Origin: a bacterium
GTDB taxonomy: Bacteria > Bacteroidota > Rhodothermia > Balneolales > M1805
Length of the DNA: 44,622 nt
Reading direction: 5' to 3'
Assembly (NCBI GenBank): GCA_006226965.1
Contig: SBGQ01000081.1
Span: forward strand, 1 to 44,622
In this document: one piece after another, positions 8,855 to 17,971 of the stretch
Position numbering within the stretch: position 1 is the first letter of the stretch
Layout: every line of letters starts with the position of its first letter
Position numbers and translations under genes: made by a program
Notes under the pieces: model-generated
Told to the model about the DNA's origin: nothing
Seen by the model: the letters and a program-made list of their open reading frames with translations, nothing else
Database searches by the model: none

Positions 8855-9603
8855 TTTTAGGTTTCTTACTCTTCTTTTTTACACAATTTGGAAGTGTTTC
8901 TGATGTACAACTTCAGTTTGATACAGCCAATCAGTTTTTAAAAGAACAAGATTTTGAGCAAGCACTAAACATTTATAGAACACTAAAACAATCTGATTTT
9001 GAAAGCGGTGCTTTGTACTTGAACTCGGGTTTAGCATATACCCAATTAGATTCTTTGGGAATGGCTAAGGCTGATTTTTTAAAAGCTCAGCAGTTTGATG
9101 ACACACGTGAACAGGCATTAGAAGGCTTGAGTTATGTCACTAAAAAGCTTCCGCAAAAAGCTGCCGCTTTGCCAAAAATGCCTTGGGATAATTTATTGGA
9201 ATGGACAGTTGACTCAGGAGTTGTTTTCTGGCTGATATCGGGTTCGGTTCTTTTGTATATGAGTTTTATGATTCTGATTATTTACTGGTTTAAAGCACGT
9301 GGAAATAAGTGGGTATTAAATGCAGTAATTGCCTCGGTTATACTGTCCGGTGCGTTTTTTGCGGCTGCATTCTACACAAATTACGTGAACGTGCGATACG
9401 GCAAAGCCGTGTTAAAAGTAAAACAATCCAGTTTATTTGAATCGGCTTCAACTGCTTCATCGGTTGTGAGCCTAACATTTGAGGGGTACGAATTCACCGT
9501 AGATTTCACCACTTCGCAAGGAAATCCGGAATGGGTGTATGTACGCATGAGTAACGGGGTGTTCGGTTGGATTCAAAAACAAGATCTTATTCAATTCAAT
9601 TAA
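8851..9603 (+). CDS. batE: BatE-like TPR and SH3-domain membrane protein
   Basis: A 250-residue protein with an N-terminal signal/anchor, TPR-like helices at about 25-100, and two transmembrane helices (about 125-148 and 155-178). A C-terminal bacterial SH3 domain (about 180-250) ends with the FGWIQKQDL pattern. AGGAG lies 7 bases before the ATG, inside the end of batD. TPR plus SH3 in the last bat gene is the usual BatE architecture. The M20 dipeptidase gene follows after 17 bases and is probably co-transcribed. Confidence 0.82.
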   Translation: MILGFLLFFFTQFGSVSDVQLQFDTANQFLKEQDFEQALNIYRTLKQSDFESGALYLNSGLAYTQLDSLGMAKADFLKAQQFDDTREQALEGLSYVTKKLPQKAAALPKMPWDNLLEWTVDSGVVFWLISGSVLLYMSFMILIIYWFKARGNKWVLNAVIASVILSGAFFAAAFYTNYVNVRYGKAVLKVKQSSLFESASTASSVVSLTFEGYEFTVDFTTSQGNPEWVYVRMSNGVFGWIQKQDLIQFN

Positions 9604-9620
9604 TAAGTAGAAAGGTAGTT

Positions 9621-10988
9621 ATGGCTTCTGTATTGGATTTTATTGATGCAAACGGGAAACGATTTGAAGAAGAGTTATTCGATTTGTTACGCATTCCCAG
9701 CGTCAGTACGGATTCATCAAAAAATGACGATGTTAAAAAGGCAGCAGCATTTTTACACGCTCAATTAGAGCAAATGGGGTTAGAAAATGTTAAAACCTTC
9801 CCGACTAAAAAACACCCGATTGTTTACGGAGAGTATTTAAAAGCGGGAAATGATAAGCCTACAGTTTTAATCTACGGTCACTACGATGTTCAACCGCCGG
9901 ATCCGCTGGAATTATGGGAATCTGAGCCTTTTACACCAACCGTAAAAGACGGAAAAGTATATGCTCGTGGTTCTGCTGATGATAAAGGTCAGGCATATAT
10001 TCACGTAAAAAGTGTAGAAAGCTTATTAAAAACCAGTGGTGCATTACCTGTAAATGTGAAGTTTATTTTAGAAGGTGAAGAAGAAATCGGTTCACCGAAT
10101 TTAGTTCCGTTTTTAAAAGAGCAAAAAGAGTTATTAGCTTGCGATATGGTCTTAATTTCTGATACTTCCATGTTCGGAAAAGACATTCCAAGTATTACGT
10201 ACGGTTTGCGCGGTTTAGCTTATATGGAAGTAGAAGTATTTGGTCCTGCGCGTGATTTACACTCCGGTGTTTATGGTGGTGCGGTAAATAATCCACTTAA
10301 CGTATTGTGCGAAATTATTGCCAAGTTGAAAGACGAAAACGGAGTTATTCAAATACCCGGTTTTTACGACAAAGTTCGCTTATTAACTCCTTCTGAGCGT
10401 GATGCTTACAAAGAATTACCTTTCGATGAAGAAGCGTATAAAAAAGATTTAAAAATCGATGAAGTTTACGGTGAAGAAGGGTATTCAACTTTAGAAAGAG
10501 CGTCTGCCCGTCCGACATTGGATGTGAACGGAATTTGGGGCGGATATCAAGGTGAAGGTGCTAAAACGGTGCTTCCTGCAAAAGCAGGTGCAAAAGTTAG
10601 CATGCGTTTAGTTCCGGATCAGGATCCTCATGAAATCGCCGAATTGTTTCAAAAACAAGTGGAAGCCATTGCCCCGAAAGGTGTTAAAGTGGTGGTTAGA
10701 GAACACCATGGCGGACAACCGGCTGTTACCGATTTAGATTTTTACGGTATGAAAGCGGCTGCAAAAGCTTTTGCTGATGTGTATGGAAAAGAACCGTTAT
10801 TTACACGTGAAGGCGGTTCAATACCAATTGTGGCATCGTTCAAAAGCATTTTGGGAGTCAATTCTATTTTGATGGGATTTGGATTAAACTCTGATGCTAT
10901 TCACTCACCGAATGAGCATTTCAGCTTGGAAGATTTCCATCGTGGAATCAAAACCTCTGCCAGATTTTTACAGATTTTGGGTGAATAA
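9621..10988 (+). CDS. M20 family dipeptidase/carboxypeptidase
   Basis: I place the start at the ATG at 9621, with AAAGGTAG just upstream; the longer reading frame would run back into batE. The 455-residue protein has the M20 zinc sites: GHYDV with His87 and Asp89, SADDKGQ with bridging Asp120, GEEEIGS with Glu153/154, Asp181, and a late HSPNEHF. The lid/dimerisation domain is at about 200-330 (HSGVYGG at 214). There is no signal peptide, so it is probably a cytoplasmic peptidase of the CNDP/ArgE-DapE clan acting on dipeptides. A strong terminator follows, ending the yebC/bat-side transcription unit. Confidence 0.92.
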   Translation: MASVLDFIDANGKRFEEELFDLLRIPSVSTDSSKNDDVKKAAAFLHAQLEQMGLENVKTFPTKKHPIVYGEYLKAGNDKPTVLIYGHYDVQPPDPLELWESEPFTPTVKDGKVYARGSADDKGQAYIHVKSVESLLKTSGALPVNVKFILEGEEEIGSPNLVPFLKEQKELLACDMVLISDTSMFGKDIPSITYGLRGLAYMEVEVFGPARDLHSGVYGGAVNNPLNVLCEIIAKLKDENGVIQIPGFYDKVRLLTPSERDAYKELPFDEEAYKKDLKIDEVYGEEGYSTLERASARPTLDVNGIWGGYQGEGAKTVLPAKAGAKVSMRLVPDQDPHEIAELFQKQVEAIAPKGVKVVVREHHGGQPAVTDLDFYGMKAAAKAFADVYGKEPLFTREGGSIPIVASFKSILGVNSILMGFGLNSDAIHSPNEHFSLEDFHRGIKTSARFLQILGE

Positions 10989-11009
10989 ATCACTGTAGAA
11001 GTACTAATT

Positions 11010-11046
11010 AAAAGGGCTGAGTTAGATAAATAACTCAGCCCTTTTT
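11010..11046 (+). terminator. Rho-independent terminator of the M20 gene
   Basis: A perfect 15-base-pair stem, AAAAGGGCTGAGTTA with TAACTCAGCCCTTTT, has a GATAAA loop and runs into a T tract. It lies 22 bases after the dipeptidase stop. Confidence 0.92.
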
Positions 11047-11073
11047 GTTTAGTTTAGTGCTTTCGCAGATTGA

Positions 11074-11124
11074 TTTCTTTAAAATATAAAAGGCTGAAAT
11101 CCACACACGATTTCAGCCTTTTAT
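11074..11124 (-). terminator. Terminator of the M1 peptidase gene
   Basis: A 16-base-pair stem (11086-11101 with 11109-11124) with a 7-base loop lies 25 bases beyond the minus-strand stop. It is followed on that strand by TATATTTTAAAG. It is separate from the plus-strand terminator just before it. Confidence 0.85.
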
Positions 11125-11148
11125 CATAGAGTTAATCGATTTTCTTTA

Positions 11149-14142
11149 TTAGAAATTATTGCTCACACCAAATAATAAGAAGGTATTCCAGTCACTTCTT
11201 CCTTGGAGGCCATTCATATAAAACGGCATTCGTAAACTGAATTCCAAGTTTTGGATGAAAGTGCTTTGCGGGCGCCATCTGTTAAACATCGGTAGAGAAC
11301 CCGCATCATAACTTAACCCGACAAACATACTCGCCAAAAGCGTTTTATCAGCTGAGTTTTTGCCGAAAGGTTGGTCATCAATAAAATTACCATTCCAACT
11401 TCTGCCTAAACCGGTTACAAATTCAAACGTAGTCGGCTTCATCCATTTTGATGAAAACGGAGTCCACTCATTCCAAATCACCGCTGAAAAATGGTTATTT
11501 CCTGGAATATCAGTTGAGCCGATTCCACTTAAACCATAACCAATTAATCCATTATTACCAGTTGGAACTAAATGCAAATCGTTTGTAAGGGATGCATCAA
11601 TGTTGGCAACTGAAAACCAAGTTGGGTTATTCCACATGCCGTCTAATGATGGTCCGGAAGCAGTAAAGCGATACTGAACAGGAAGTAGTGTTGAACCGGT
11701 TGCAACATTTAATCCCAAACGAGTCGAAAATGTATGTCCGAAATCAAAGGTTTTATTAGCTGTTAGCGATGAATAACTAGCTCCCAATAATTTACCGGAA
11801 CTCGCAATTTGTGAATTTAGTTTGATACCGTTCGATTCGGGATTGCCGATTTCATATGCCAGTCTTGCACCTACAACTGTAAATCTGTCCCAAGCATCAA
11901 ACAAACCAATGGTTCTATCGGCTGTTCTCTCCTGATGGAATAAACTAAAAGAAAAGAAACGTCTTTTTTTAGACCAAGCACCGTACGGGCCAATGTATTT
12001 ATCGAAACTAAGTTCATTTTGGAAAACACCATAATAACGCTTGGCTTCAAAATTAATCGTTGCGCTTTTTCCTGAGTATTTAGACGGTAAACTTAACTTG
12101 AATGTGTAATCGACATCTGTTTGTTTAGCATCATAATTAGAAACTGAGCCACTTGTTAGGCGAAAGGATGCTTCATACGCATATTGGTCGAAAATATAAT
12201 TTCCGTAAGCTCTGTATCCGGCAATAACACCGGCTTGTTCACCAAACCAAAACTGTGGTCTCCAGCTGGAACCGTAAGAATTCCAATAAGCTTGTGCGGG
12301 CTGCATAAACTTTTTGTCATTTGGAAAAGGCCAAGTGTTGTTTAAACGATTTATATCTGCCATTCTTAGCGTTGGGTCGATTTCAATTCGTTCGATTTGT
12401 TTTCCGGGGTGATTAAGTTCCAAATTGTACTCAGGGTGAGTCCAAGGCCAATCTTTTGCAATAGTATAAACCACATTGCCTTCAAATCGTTTTTCCCCGC
12501 GCTGACTCACAAGAGGAATGGTATAAAAATCGTAACTACCGTCTTTGTACTGAACATATACATCAACCGGCATCGGATGGTCGCCGACACGCTTTAACGT
12601 AATCGAAGAATTATTCGGTTTGATGGATGTTTTGCTGATTGCATAATCAATTGTATGGGTTGATTTTATCCAATGATCATAATACCAGTCTAAAACCATT
12701 CCGGATTCTTTTTCTACGATATGGATTAAGTCTTCGCCATCAGGATGCTTAAATTTCCACTCATTGAAAAAGCGAAGCAAAGATTTTCTCATTACATCTT
12801 GCCCAACTATGTAACTCAGTTGATTTAAGAAGATGTGTCCGTATGTGTAGGCCGCTGTACTGTATGCTGTATTTGTTTCATACTGGTCGGAATGTGTGGT
12901 AAGCGGCTCTTCCATTTGGCGATATTTTAAAAACAGATACGAGCCGTATGTACGAGCGTGCGGGTCTCCTTTTTGGTTGAATAAAGCTGCCATTACTTCG
13001 CTTGATGAATACTCGGTGAAACCTTCATCCATCCAAGAGTAATAACTTTCGTTAAAACCGAGCACGCCATAATACCACATGTGAGCTAATTCATGTGCAG
13101 TTACACCAACCAAACTTCCTAAGCTTCTATGTCCGGTAATCAAAGTCGTCATAGGGTATTCCATACCGCCGTCGCCGCCTTGAATTACAGTGAATTGCTC
13201 ATAAGGATACACACCAAAGTTTTCATTCATATACTGAATGGCTTTAGCGGTGTACTCGCCCAATTTTAACCAATTCGCTTGTGGTGCAGTATGTTGGAAA
13301 ATAACATGTACATCTATATTGTTCGGGCCTTTTACGGAGTAATGTTGGAATTCAGGGTCAGCAGCCCAAGCAAAATCGTGAACATTATGGGCGTAAAAAT
13401 GCCAAGTTAAACGCGATTTTCCGTTTGTATTTACATCAGATTGCGGAGCGTAACCATGTCCGATTTCAGTCGGGTTTTGAAGTACCCCCGTTCCGCCAAT
13501 GGTATAAGACGAATCAATAGTTATTTTTACATTGAACTCACCATAAGGCGCGTAAAACTCACGACCGATATACGGACTTGTATGCCAACCGTTTTCATCA
13601 TACTCAGCCATTTTGGGATACCACTGAGTCATAGAAAAACGAACACCTTCCGCATTATCGCGCCCGGAACGGCGAATTTGCAGTGGTACTTGAGCATGAA
13701 AGTCCATTTCAAAAACAGTTTCTGCACCGGGTAGTATAGGTTCTGCCAGAGTTACTTCAAGTGTAGTTTCCTCGATTTTAAACTCGGTTAATTTGCCGTT
13801 TTGTGTAAGGCTGTTAACTTTTTGGAATCCGATTTCTTCATCAGAAAGATGATAAATGCGATCTCGAACACGCCCGTCAGGGTCTAAAATTTCTCTTGAG
13901 CGTTTGTCCATCATGGAGTTGGGCTGAAACGCGTTAAAATACAAGTGATAATACACCTTGTATAAGGTATCGGGAGAGTTATTAAAATACGTTAAGCGTT
14001 GTTTGCCTTCATATTGGTTTTTATCCTCAAGCATGTTAATGTCCATGTCATAGGAAACACGTTGTTGCCAATAATGAGCAGAAGGTTGCGCAAATGCTAC
14101 CATGTTTATGCAAACAAATGCAAACGTTAAGAGTGACTTCAT
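11149..14142 (-). CDS. M1 family metallopeptidase with C-terminal outer-membrane barrel-like domain
   Basis: A 997-residue protein with a signal peptide (MKSLL...VAFAQ, cleavage near 19). The M1 domain covers about 25-600. The zinc site is HELAH (350-354) with Glu373 in WMDEGFTEY. GGDGGMEYP at 322-330 stands where the GxMEN substrate motif is. From about residue 625 to the end, the sequence is strand-rich with alternating hydrophobic and aromatic residues and ends in Phe, which is the signature of an outer-membrane beta-barrel. I infer a peptidase displayed at the outer membrane, most likely on the periplasmic side. It is monocistronic with its own terminator. The peptidase call is firm; the barrel is inference. 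Confidence 0.88.
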   Translation of the reverse strand: MKSLLTFAFVCINMVAFAQPSAHYWQQRVSYDMDINMLEDKNQYEGKQRLTYFNNSPDTLYKVYYHLYFNAFQPNSMMDKRSREILDPDGRVRDRIYHLSDEEIGFQKVNSLTQNGKLTEFKIEETTLEVTLAEPILPGAETVFEMDFHAQVPLQIRRSGRDNAEGVRFSMTQWYPKMAEYDENGWHTSPYIGREFYAPYGEFNVKITIDSSYTIGGTGVLQNPTEIGHGYAPQSDVNTNGKSRLTWHFYAHNVHDFAWAADPEFQHYSVKGPNNIDVHVIFQHTAPQANWLKLGEYTAKAIQYMNENFGVYPYEQFTVIQGGDGGMEYPMTTLITGHRSLGSLVGVTAHELAHMWYYGVLGFNESYYSWMDEGFTEYSSSEVMAALFNQKGDPHARTYGSYLFLKYRQMEEPLTTHSDQYETNTAYSTAAYTYGHIFLNQLSYIVGQDVMRKSLLRFFNEWKFKHPDGEDLIHIVEKESGMVLDWYYDHWIKSTHTIDYAISKTSIKPNNSSITLKRVGDHPMPVDVYVQYKDGSYDFYTIPLVSQRGEKRFEGNVVYTIAKDWPWTHPEYNLELNHPGKQIERIEIDPTLRMADINRLNNTWPFPNDKKFMQPAQAYWNSYGSSWRPQFWFGEQAGVIAGYRAYGNYIFDQYAYEASFRLTSGSVSNYDAKQTDVDYTFKLSLPSKYSGKSATINFEAKRYYGVFQNELSFDKYIGPYGAWSKKRRFFSFSLFHQERTADRTIGLFDAWDRFTVVGARLAYEIGNPESNGIKLNSQIASSGKLLGASYSSLTANKTFDFGHTFSTRLGLNVATGSTLLPVQYRFTASGPSLDGMWNNPTWFSVANIDASLTNDLHLVPTGNNGLIGYGLSGIGSTDIPGNNHFSAVIWNEWTPFSSKWMKPTTFEFVTGLGRSWNGNFIDDQPFGKNSADKTLLASMFVGLSYDAGSLPMFNRWRPQSTFIQNLEFSLRMPFYMNGLQGRSDWNTFLLFGVSNNF

Positions 14143-14375
14143 AGATTTGAGTTCGATTACGCTAGATAGTTTAAGAGCAGGATTATACTGAAATTGAATG
14201 GAGTATTGTTGTAAAAGAATTTGAAAATATAAGTTTAAAAGCGATTAGGCTATTTTGGCATCAAAATGAGTAAAAGTACATTGTTACAGAACTAATAATT
14301 TGATAAGAAAATTTTAATAACCTTTTTGTTTTGGATTCGTAACTGCTCGTCAATTATGGAATTAAGCTCAATGTT

Positions 14376-15299
14376 ATGAGAAAAGTAGCCTTAGCATTAT
14401 TATTCTTAGCAGCATCAATTATCTCCGCTTATGCACAACCTGATTTGGGTAAGCCCTATCGCGTTGAGACGTTTTCTGCTAAAGATGCTTCACGATTAGA
14501 GGTACAAACAAGTGGTGGTCATATTCATGTCGGCAAAGGCGACGACGACCAGTTTACAGTTGAAATGTATGTTCGTAAAAACGGAAAAAGTTATGATGAA
14601 GGTGAAGTTGAATTAGACGACTACACTATATCTATTCAAAAAATGGGTAATACCGTTCAGGCAATTGCAAAAAGAAACGGTGGTTTCAGTTATATGAGCT
14701 GGGACGATAATTACAGTATCCATTTTGTGGTTTATACACCAAAAGAAATTAATGCCGAATTAAAAACAAGCGGCGGACATATTTCTCTGATGGGACTAGA
14801 AGGCGATATCGATGCTAAAACCTCCGGCGGACATATTGCCTGTGAAGATGTTTCTGGCAATGTAAAGGTTTCAACCTCTGGCGGACACATAGAATTAACC
14901 TATTTCGAAGGTTTATTGGATGCAAGTACATCCGGCGGACATATAGACATCTCAAATGCTTCTGGTGATTTAACCTTTAAAACATCCGGTGGCCATATCA
15001 AGTTGAATAAAGTTTCCGGAACCATTAACGGCAAAACAAGCGGCGGTAATATTACAGCAACCATTACTGGCTTAAACAAAGGTTGTGAATTAAAAACCAG
15101 TGGCGGAAATATAACCGTTCAATTGCCTGCAAACGAAGGTTTTGATATCGATGCCAAAGGAAGCCGTGTAACTTCGAGATTAACTGATTTCTCGGGTTCA
15201 ACGGAACGTGATGAAGTTAACGGAACCGTTCGCGGTGGCGGAAGCAAAGTGTATCTCAAAACATCGGGTGGCTCAATTACATTAACTCAGCTCGACTAA
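14376..15299 (+). CDS. Secreted DUF4097-like repeat protein (TSGGHI solenoid)
   Basis: A 307-residue protein with a signal peptide (cleavage near AYAQ, 21). It has nine TSGG[HNS]I motifs. Five consecutive repeats, from about residue 130 to 220, are each exactly 18 residues and start with K/S-TSGGHI; the last three are TSGGNI, TSGGNI and TSGGSI. This resembles the DUF4097/DUF2807 adhesin-like beta-solenoid family found in envelope and cell-surface proteins. Function is unknown. It stands alone: upstream is a 233-base gap to the divergent M1 gene, downstream a terminator. Confidence 0.75.
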   Translation: MRKVALALLFLAASIISAYAQPDLGKPYRVETFSAKDASRLEVQTSGGHIHVGKGDDDQFTVEMYVRKNGKSYDEGEVELDDYTISIQKMGNTVQAIAKRNGGFSYMSWDDNYSIHFVVYTPKEINAELKTSGGHISLMGLEGDIDAKTSGGHIACEDVSGNVKVSTSGGHIELTYFEGLLDASTSGGHIDISNASGDLTFKTSGGHIKLNKVSGTINGKTSGGNITATITGLNKGCELKTSGGNITVQLPANEGFDIDAKGSRVTSRLTDFSGSTERDEVNGTVRGGGSKVYLKTSGGSITLTQLD

Positions 15300-15341
15300 T
15301 CTTTTCAAAAGAATACAACACAGTTTAAATTTACTCATCAT

Positions 15342-15374
15342 AAAAAGCCGGTCTTCGCAAGAGTCCGGCTTTTT
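15342..15374 (+). terminator. Terminator of the repeat-protein gene
   Basis: AAAAAGCCGG pairs with CCGGCTTTTT, with an inner CTT/AAG stem, followed by TATTTT. Confidence 0.9.
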
Positions 15375-15526
15375 ATTTTGAATGCGACTAGTCCTAGAAT
15401 AGGTTGACAGGAAATGGACTAATACGTAATTAAATGAAGAGAAAAGCGAATTTAACGGGATTGTAAACCGGTAGTTTAATCTTAAAATGCGTCAATATAT
15501 TTGAGTGTGAGTAAGTAAAATCGCAC

Positions 15527-15561
15527 AAAAAAAGCCACAAAAGATAAATCTCATGTGGCTT
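15527..15561 (-). terminator. Terminator of fahA
   Basis: On the minus strand AAGCCACA pairs with TGTGGCTT, with an inner AGAT/ATCT stem, and a run of seven T follows. It lies 17 bases beyond the fahA stop. Confidence 0.85.
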
Positions 15562-15578
15562 AAAAAGGCAAGTAAAAA

Positions 15579-16874
15579 TTATTGAACGTGTACAGCCGGC
15601 ACAATTTCACCAACAACTTCACCAAAACCAATTCTATAATTTTCGTTTTGGCAGAAAGCACTCATTCTTAAGGAATCGCCGTCTTTTAGAAACGTACGTT
15701 GTTCACCTGTTTTTAAGGTAATTGGACTCGCACCGCGCCAAGTTAGTTCTAATAAACTTCCGTAAGAATCCGGAGTCGGGCCGCTAATAGTTCCGCTTGC
15801 TAACAAATCACCGGTGCGCATTTCACAACCGCTACTGGTATGATGTGCTAATTGCTGAGCCATACTCCAATACAAATACTTAAAGTTTGATGATGAAATG
15901 GATTCGAAAGTTTCAGATTGAGATGTTTTAATACTTACGTCTAATTTGATATCAAAAGCATGAGCACCTTGTTGGTCTAAATACGCCAAAGGTTTTGGAT
16001 TTTGAACAGGTCCGGGAGTACGAAACGGTTCTAATGCTTCCATGGTAACAACCCAAGGTGAAATAGACGTTGCGAAATTCTTGGCTAAAAATGGCCCGAG
16101 CGGCACATATTCCCATTTTTGAATATCTCTTGCACTCCAATCATTAACAACTACCATACCCCAAATATGGTCTTCTGCATCGTTGATGGAAATGGGTTCC
16201 CCCATTTTATTCCCGGAACCAATAAAAAATCCCATTTCTAATTCAAAATCAAGTAATCGACAAGCACCAAAACTTGGGTTTTCTTCGGTATCACTTTTTG
16301 TTTGTCCTGATGGACGCACTATAGGTGTGCCTGATTTTACAATAGTACTAGCTCTGCCATGATATCCGACCGGAAGGTGTAACCAGTTGGGTTGTAATGC
16401 ATTGTCTTTCCCTCTGAACATGATTCCTACATTAGTAGCATGTTCTTTTGAGGAATAAAAATCAGTGTAGTCCCCAATTTCAACAGGAAGACTCATGGTG
16501 ATGTCTTCCATTCTGTGAAAAGCGTGAGTTCGCAGTTCTTGGTGGTCGCGTAAATCGGGATTATCAGCAGATAATAATTCTACAAGTCGGCAACGTAATT
16601 CTTGTGATGCCTTTCTGCCTAAGGCCATAAACCGATTGAGTTTCAATCGATTGAAGAGTTTTTTTCTTGCCCAGTTGTATTCATCAAATAGACCAAAATC
16701 GTCTAACATGGCTAAGTCTAAAACAAAATGACCAATAGCAACGCCTACACGGTAATTGCCATCCATTTGTGGCTTAAAAATTCCCAAAGGAAGATGTTGA
16801 ATTGGAAAATCAGAGCCTTGGGCTGACTCAATGAAGGAAACCAATTTAGGATTCCAAGTTTCTTGTAGGTTCAT
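15579..16874 (-). CDS. fahA: Fumarylacetoacetase
   Basis: A 431-residue, full-length fumarylacetoacetate hydrolase, the last step of tyrosine/homogentisate breakdown, giving fumarate and acetoacetate. Metal ligands by alignment to mammalian FAH are Asp138 (DYTDFYSS), Glu211 and Glu213 (DFELEMG) and Asp245 (NDWSARD). The catalytic His145 is in KEHATN. PVGYHGRAS at 168-176 and GPFLAKNF are also present. It is cytoplasmic. It is the second gene of a pair, 3 bases after the stop of an uncharacterised gene, and has its own terminator. The other homogentisate-pathway genes are not in the window. Confidence 0.95.
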   Translation of the reverse strand: MNLQETWNPKLVSFIESAQGSDFPIQHLPLGIFKPQMDGNYRVGVAIGHFVLDLAMLDDFGLFDEYNWARKKLFNRLKLNRFMALGRKASQELRCRLVELLSADNPDLRDHQELRTHAFHRMEDITMSLPVEIGDYTDFYSSKEHATNVGIMFRGKDNALQPNWLHLPVGYHGRASTIVKSGTPIVRPSGQTKSDTEENPSFGACRLLDFELEMGFFIGSGNKMGEPISINDAEDHIWGMVVVNDWSARDIQKWEYVPLGPFLAKNFATSISPWVVTMEALEPFRTPGPVQNPKPLAYLDQQGAHAFDIKLDVSIKTSQSETFESISSSNFKYLYWSMAQQLAHHTSSGCEMRTGDLLASGTISGPTPDSYGSLLELTWRGASPITLKTGEQRTFLKDGDSLRMSAFCQNENYRIGFGEVVGEIVPAVHVQ

Positions 16875-16877
16875 CGT

Positions 16878-17846
16878 TTATAATAGATGGAGTTTATGTA
16901 AGTCTTCACGCGGTTCATCAAAACTGCAACTTCCGTAGCTGAAACAGAGTGTTTCGCGTGCTTGTTTTATTTCTTTGGTTGGCACTTCCAGTTCACGCCA
17001 TTTCATTCCTTGATCGGAAAAAGTGAAGTGTTCAGGTTTTTCATCAACTAAAATTTCTTCTAATTCGTCTATGGTAAGACTGTATTTATTCGCAATGATA
17101 GATGCGCCGAAAATGTTAAAAAAACCGTACATCTTAGCTTGAACAGAATCATTATAGTGGCGAATCGGATGGTGCAACCCCGCTGTAAATTTAATCGGTA
17201 AGTTGTGTTGACGAGATAAATAAATAGCGGTTGCTACAATCTCTGCCTCAGGAAATGCATCAGATGTTATACCCCCGCAACGAAGTTTAAAACCTAAATG
17301 CTCAGCATAAGGATGATGTTTTAACAGTTTAATAAAGCGATTCAGATTGTATTTCCAGTCTTCATCAATATGAATCTCAATAAAGAATTTAGGGTCGGTA
17401 AGCGGGTGGTCTTTAGCAAAAACAATCAATTGAGTTATGAAATCGTAAATCGTTTTTTGTTCAGCATGCATTAAATCATGCGGAAGTTTAAACTCAAAAA
17501 AACGGAAATCGAACGAAGCCGGAAGTTGTTTAATGGTTTTGCTCAAAACCGTTAAATCAGTCATAAATCCCGACAAAAACAATTCAGATGAGTTCGAGTA
17601 AGTCGGTAGAGTCGAAAGTTTTATTTTGTGCTTATGCTGTGCCAGTTCATCACTGAATTGTTCAAGTGATGCAGTTTCTTGAATCGGGAATACAAAGCGC
17701 TCCAACATCCAATGGTATTTCTGGTTCTGATAATGCAAATAATTAGCAAACGCACTCGCAAAATCCAGACGTGCCGGCGGATACATTCCGGCATAATCTA
17801 TGATTTGAAACATAAATTGTTTTAGACCACTGCGAATTTTTATCAT
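16878..17846 (-). CDS. Uncharacterised protein encoded with fahA
   Basis: I choose the ATG at 17846 (322 residues) because AAAGGG lies 6 bases upstream. A longer frame would need a TTG at 17879, and a later ATG at 17813 is possible. The protein is soluble with no signal peptide. A conserved-looking IDYAGMYPPARLD lies near the N-terminus, and GFKLRCGGITSDAFP plus FTAGLHHPIRHY lie in the second half, separated by helices. The alternation of strand and helix suggests a TIM-barrel fold, with His and Arg residues at strand ends that could bind a metal or an acid. I do not know a function. Being 3 bases upstream of fahA, it is surely co-transcribed and may act on an aromatic-pathway acid. Confidence 0.78.
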   Translation of the reverse strand: MIKIRSGLKQFMFQIIDYAGMYPPARLDFASAFANYLHYQNQKYHWMLERFVFPIQETASLEQFSDELAQHKHKIKLSTLPTYSNSSELFLSGFMTDLTVLSKTIKQLPASFDFRFFEFKLPHDLMHAEQKTIYDFITQLIVFAKDHPLTDPKFFIEIHIDEDWKYNLNRFIKLLKHHPYAEHLGFKLRCGGITSDAFPEAEIVATAIYLSRQHNLPIKFTAGLHHPIRHYNDSVQAKMYGFFNIFGASIIANKYSLTIDELEEILVDEKPEHFTFSDQGMKWRELEVPTKEIKQARETLCFSYGSCSFDEPREDLHKLHLL

Positions 17847-17971
17847 AACACCCTTTGGAAGCGCTTTTTTAGCTGTCAAAGATGGCTGTTTTTAGCTTTA
17901 GATGCAAAGTGTAATTGTACGGAATTGCTATTTTCACCAGATAAATTAACCATTAACATTTCACTAAACAT

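Noticed and set aside
15375-15526. Plus-strand TATATTTG (15496-15503) in the gap between the repeat-protein gene and fahA, hinting at a small RNA
   Set aside because: No downstream plus-strand gene or suitable terminator follows; fahA is convergent there. The motif is common in AT-rich DNA.
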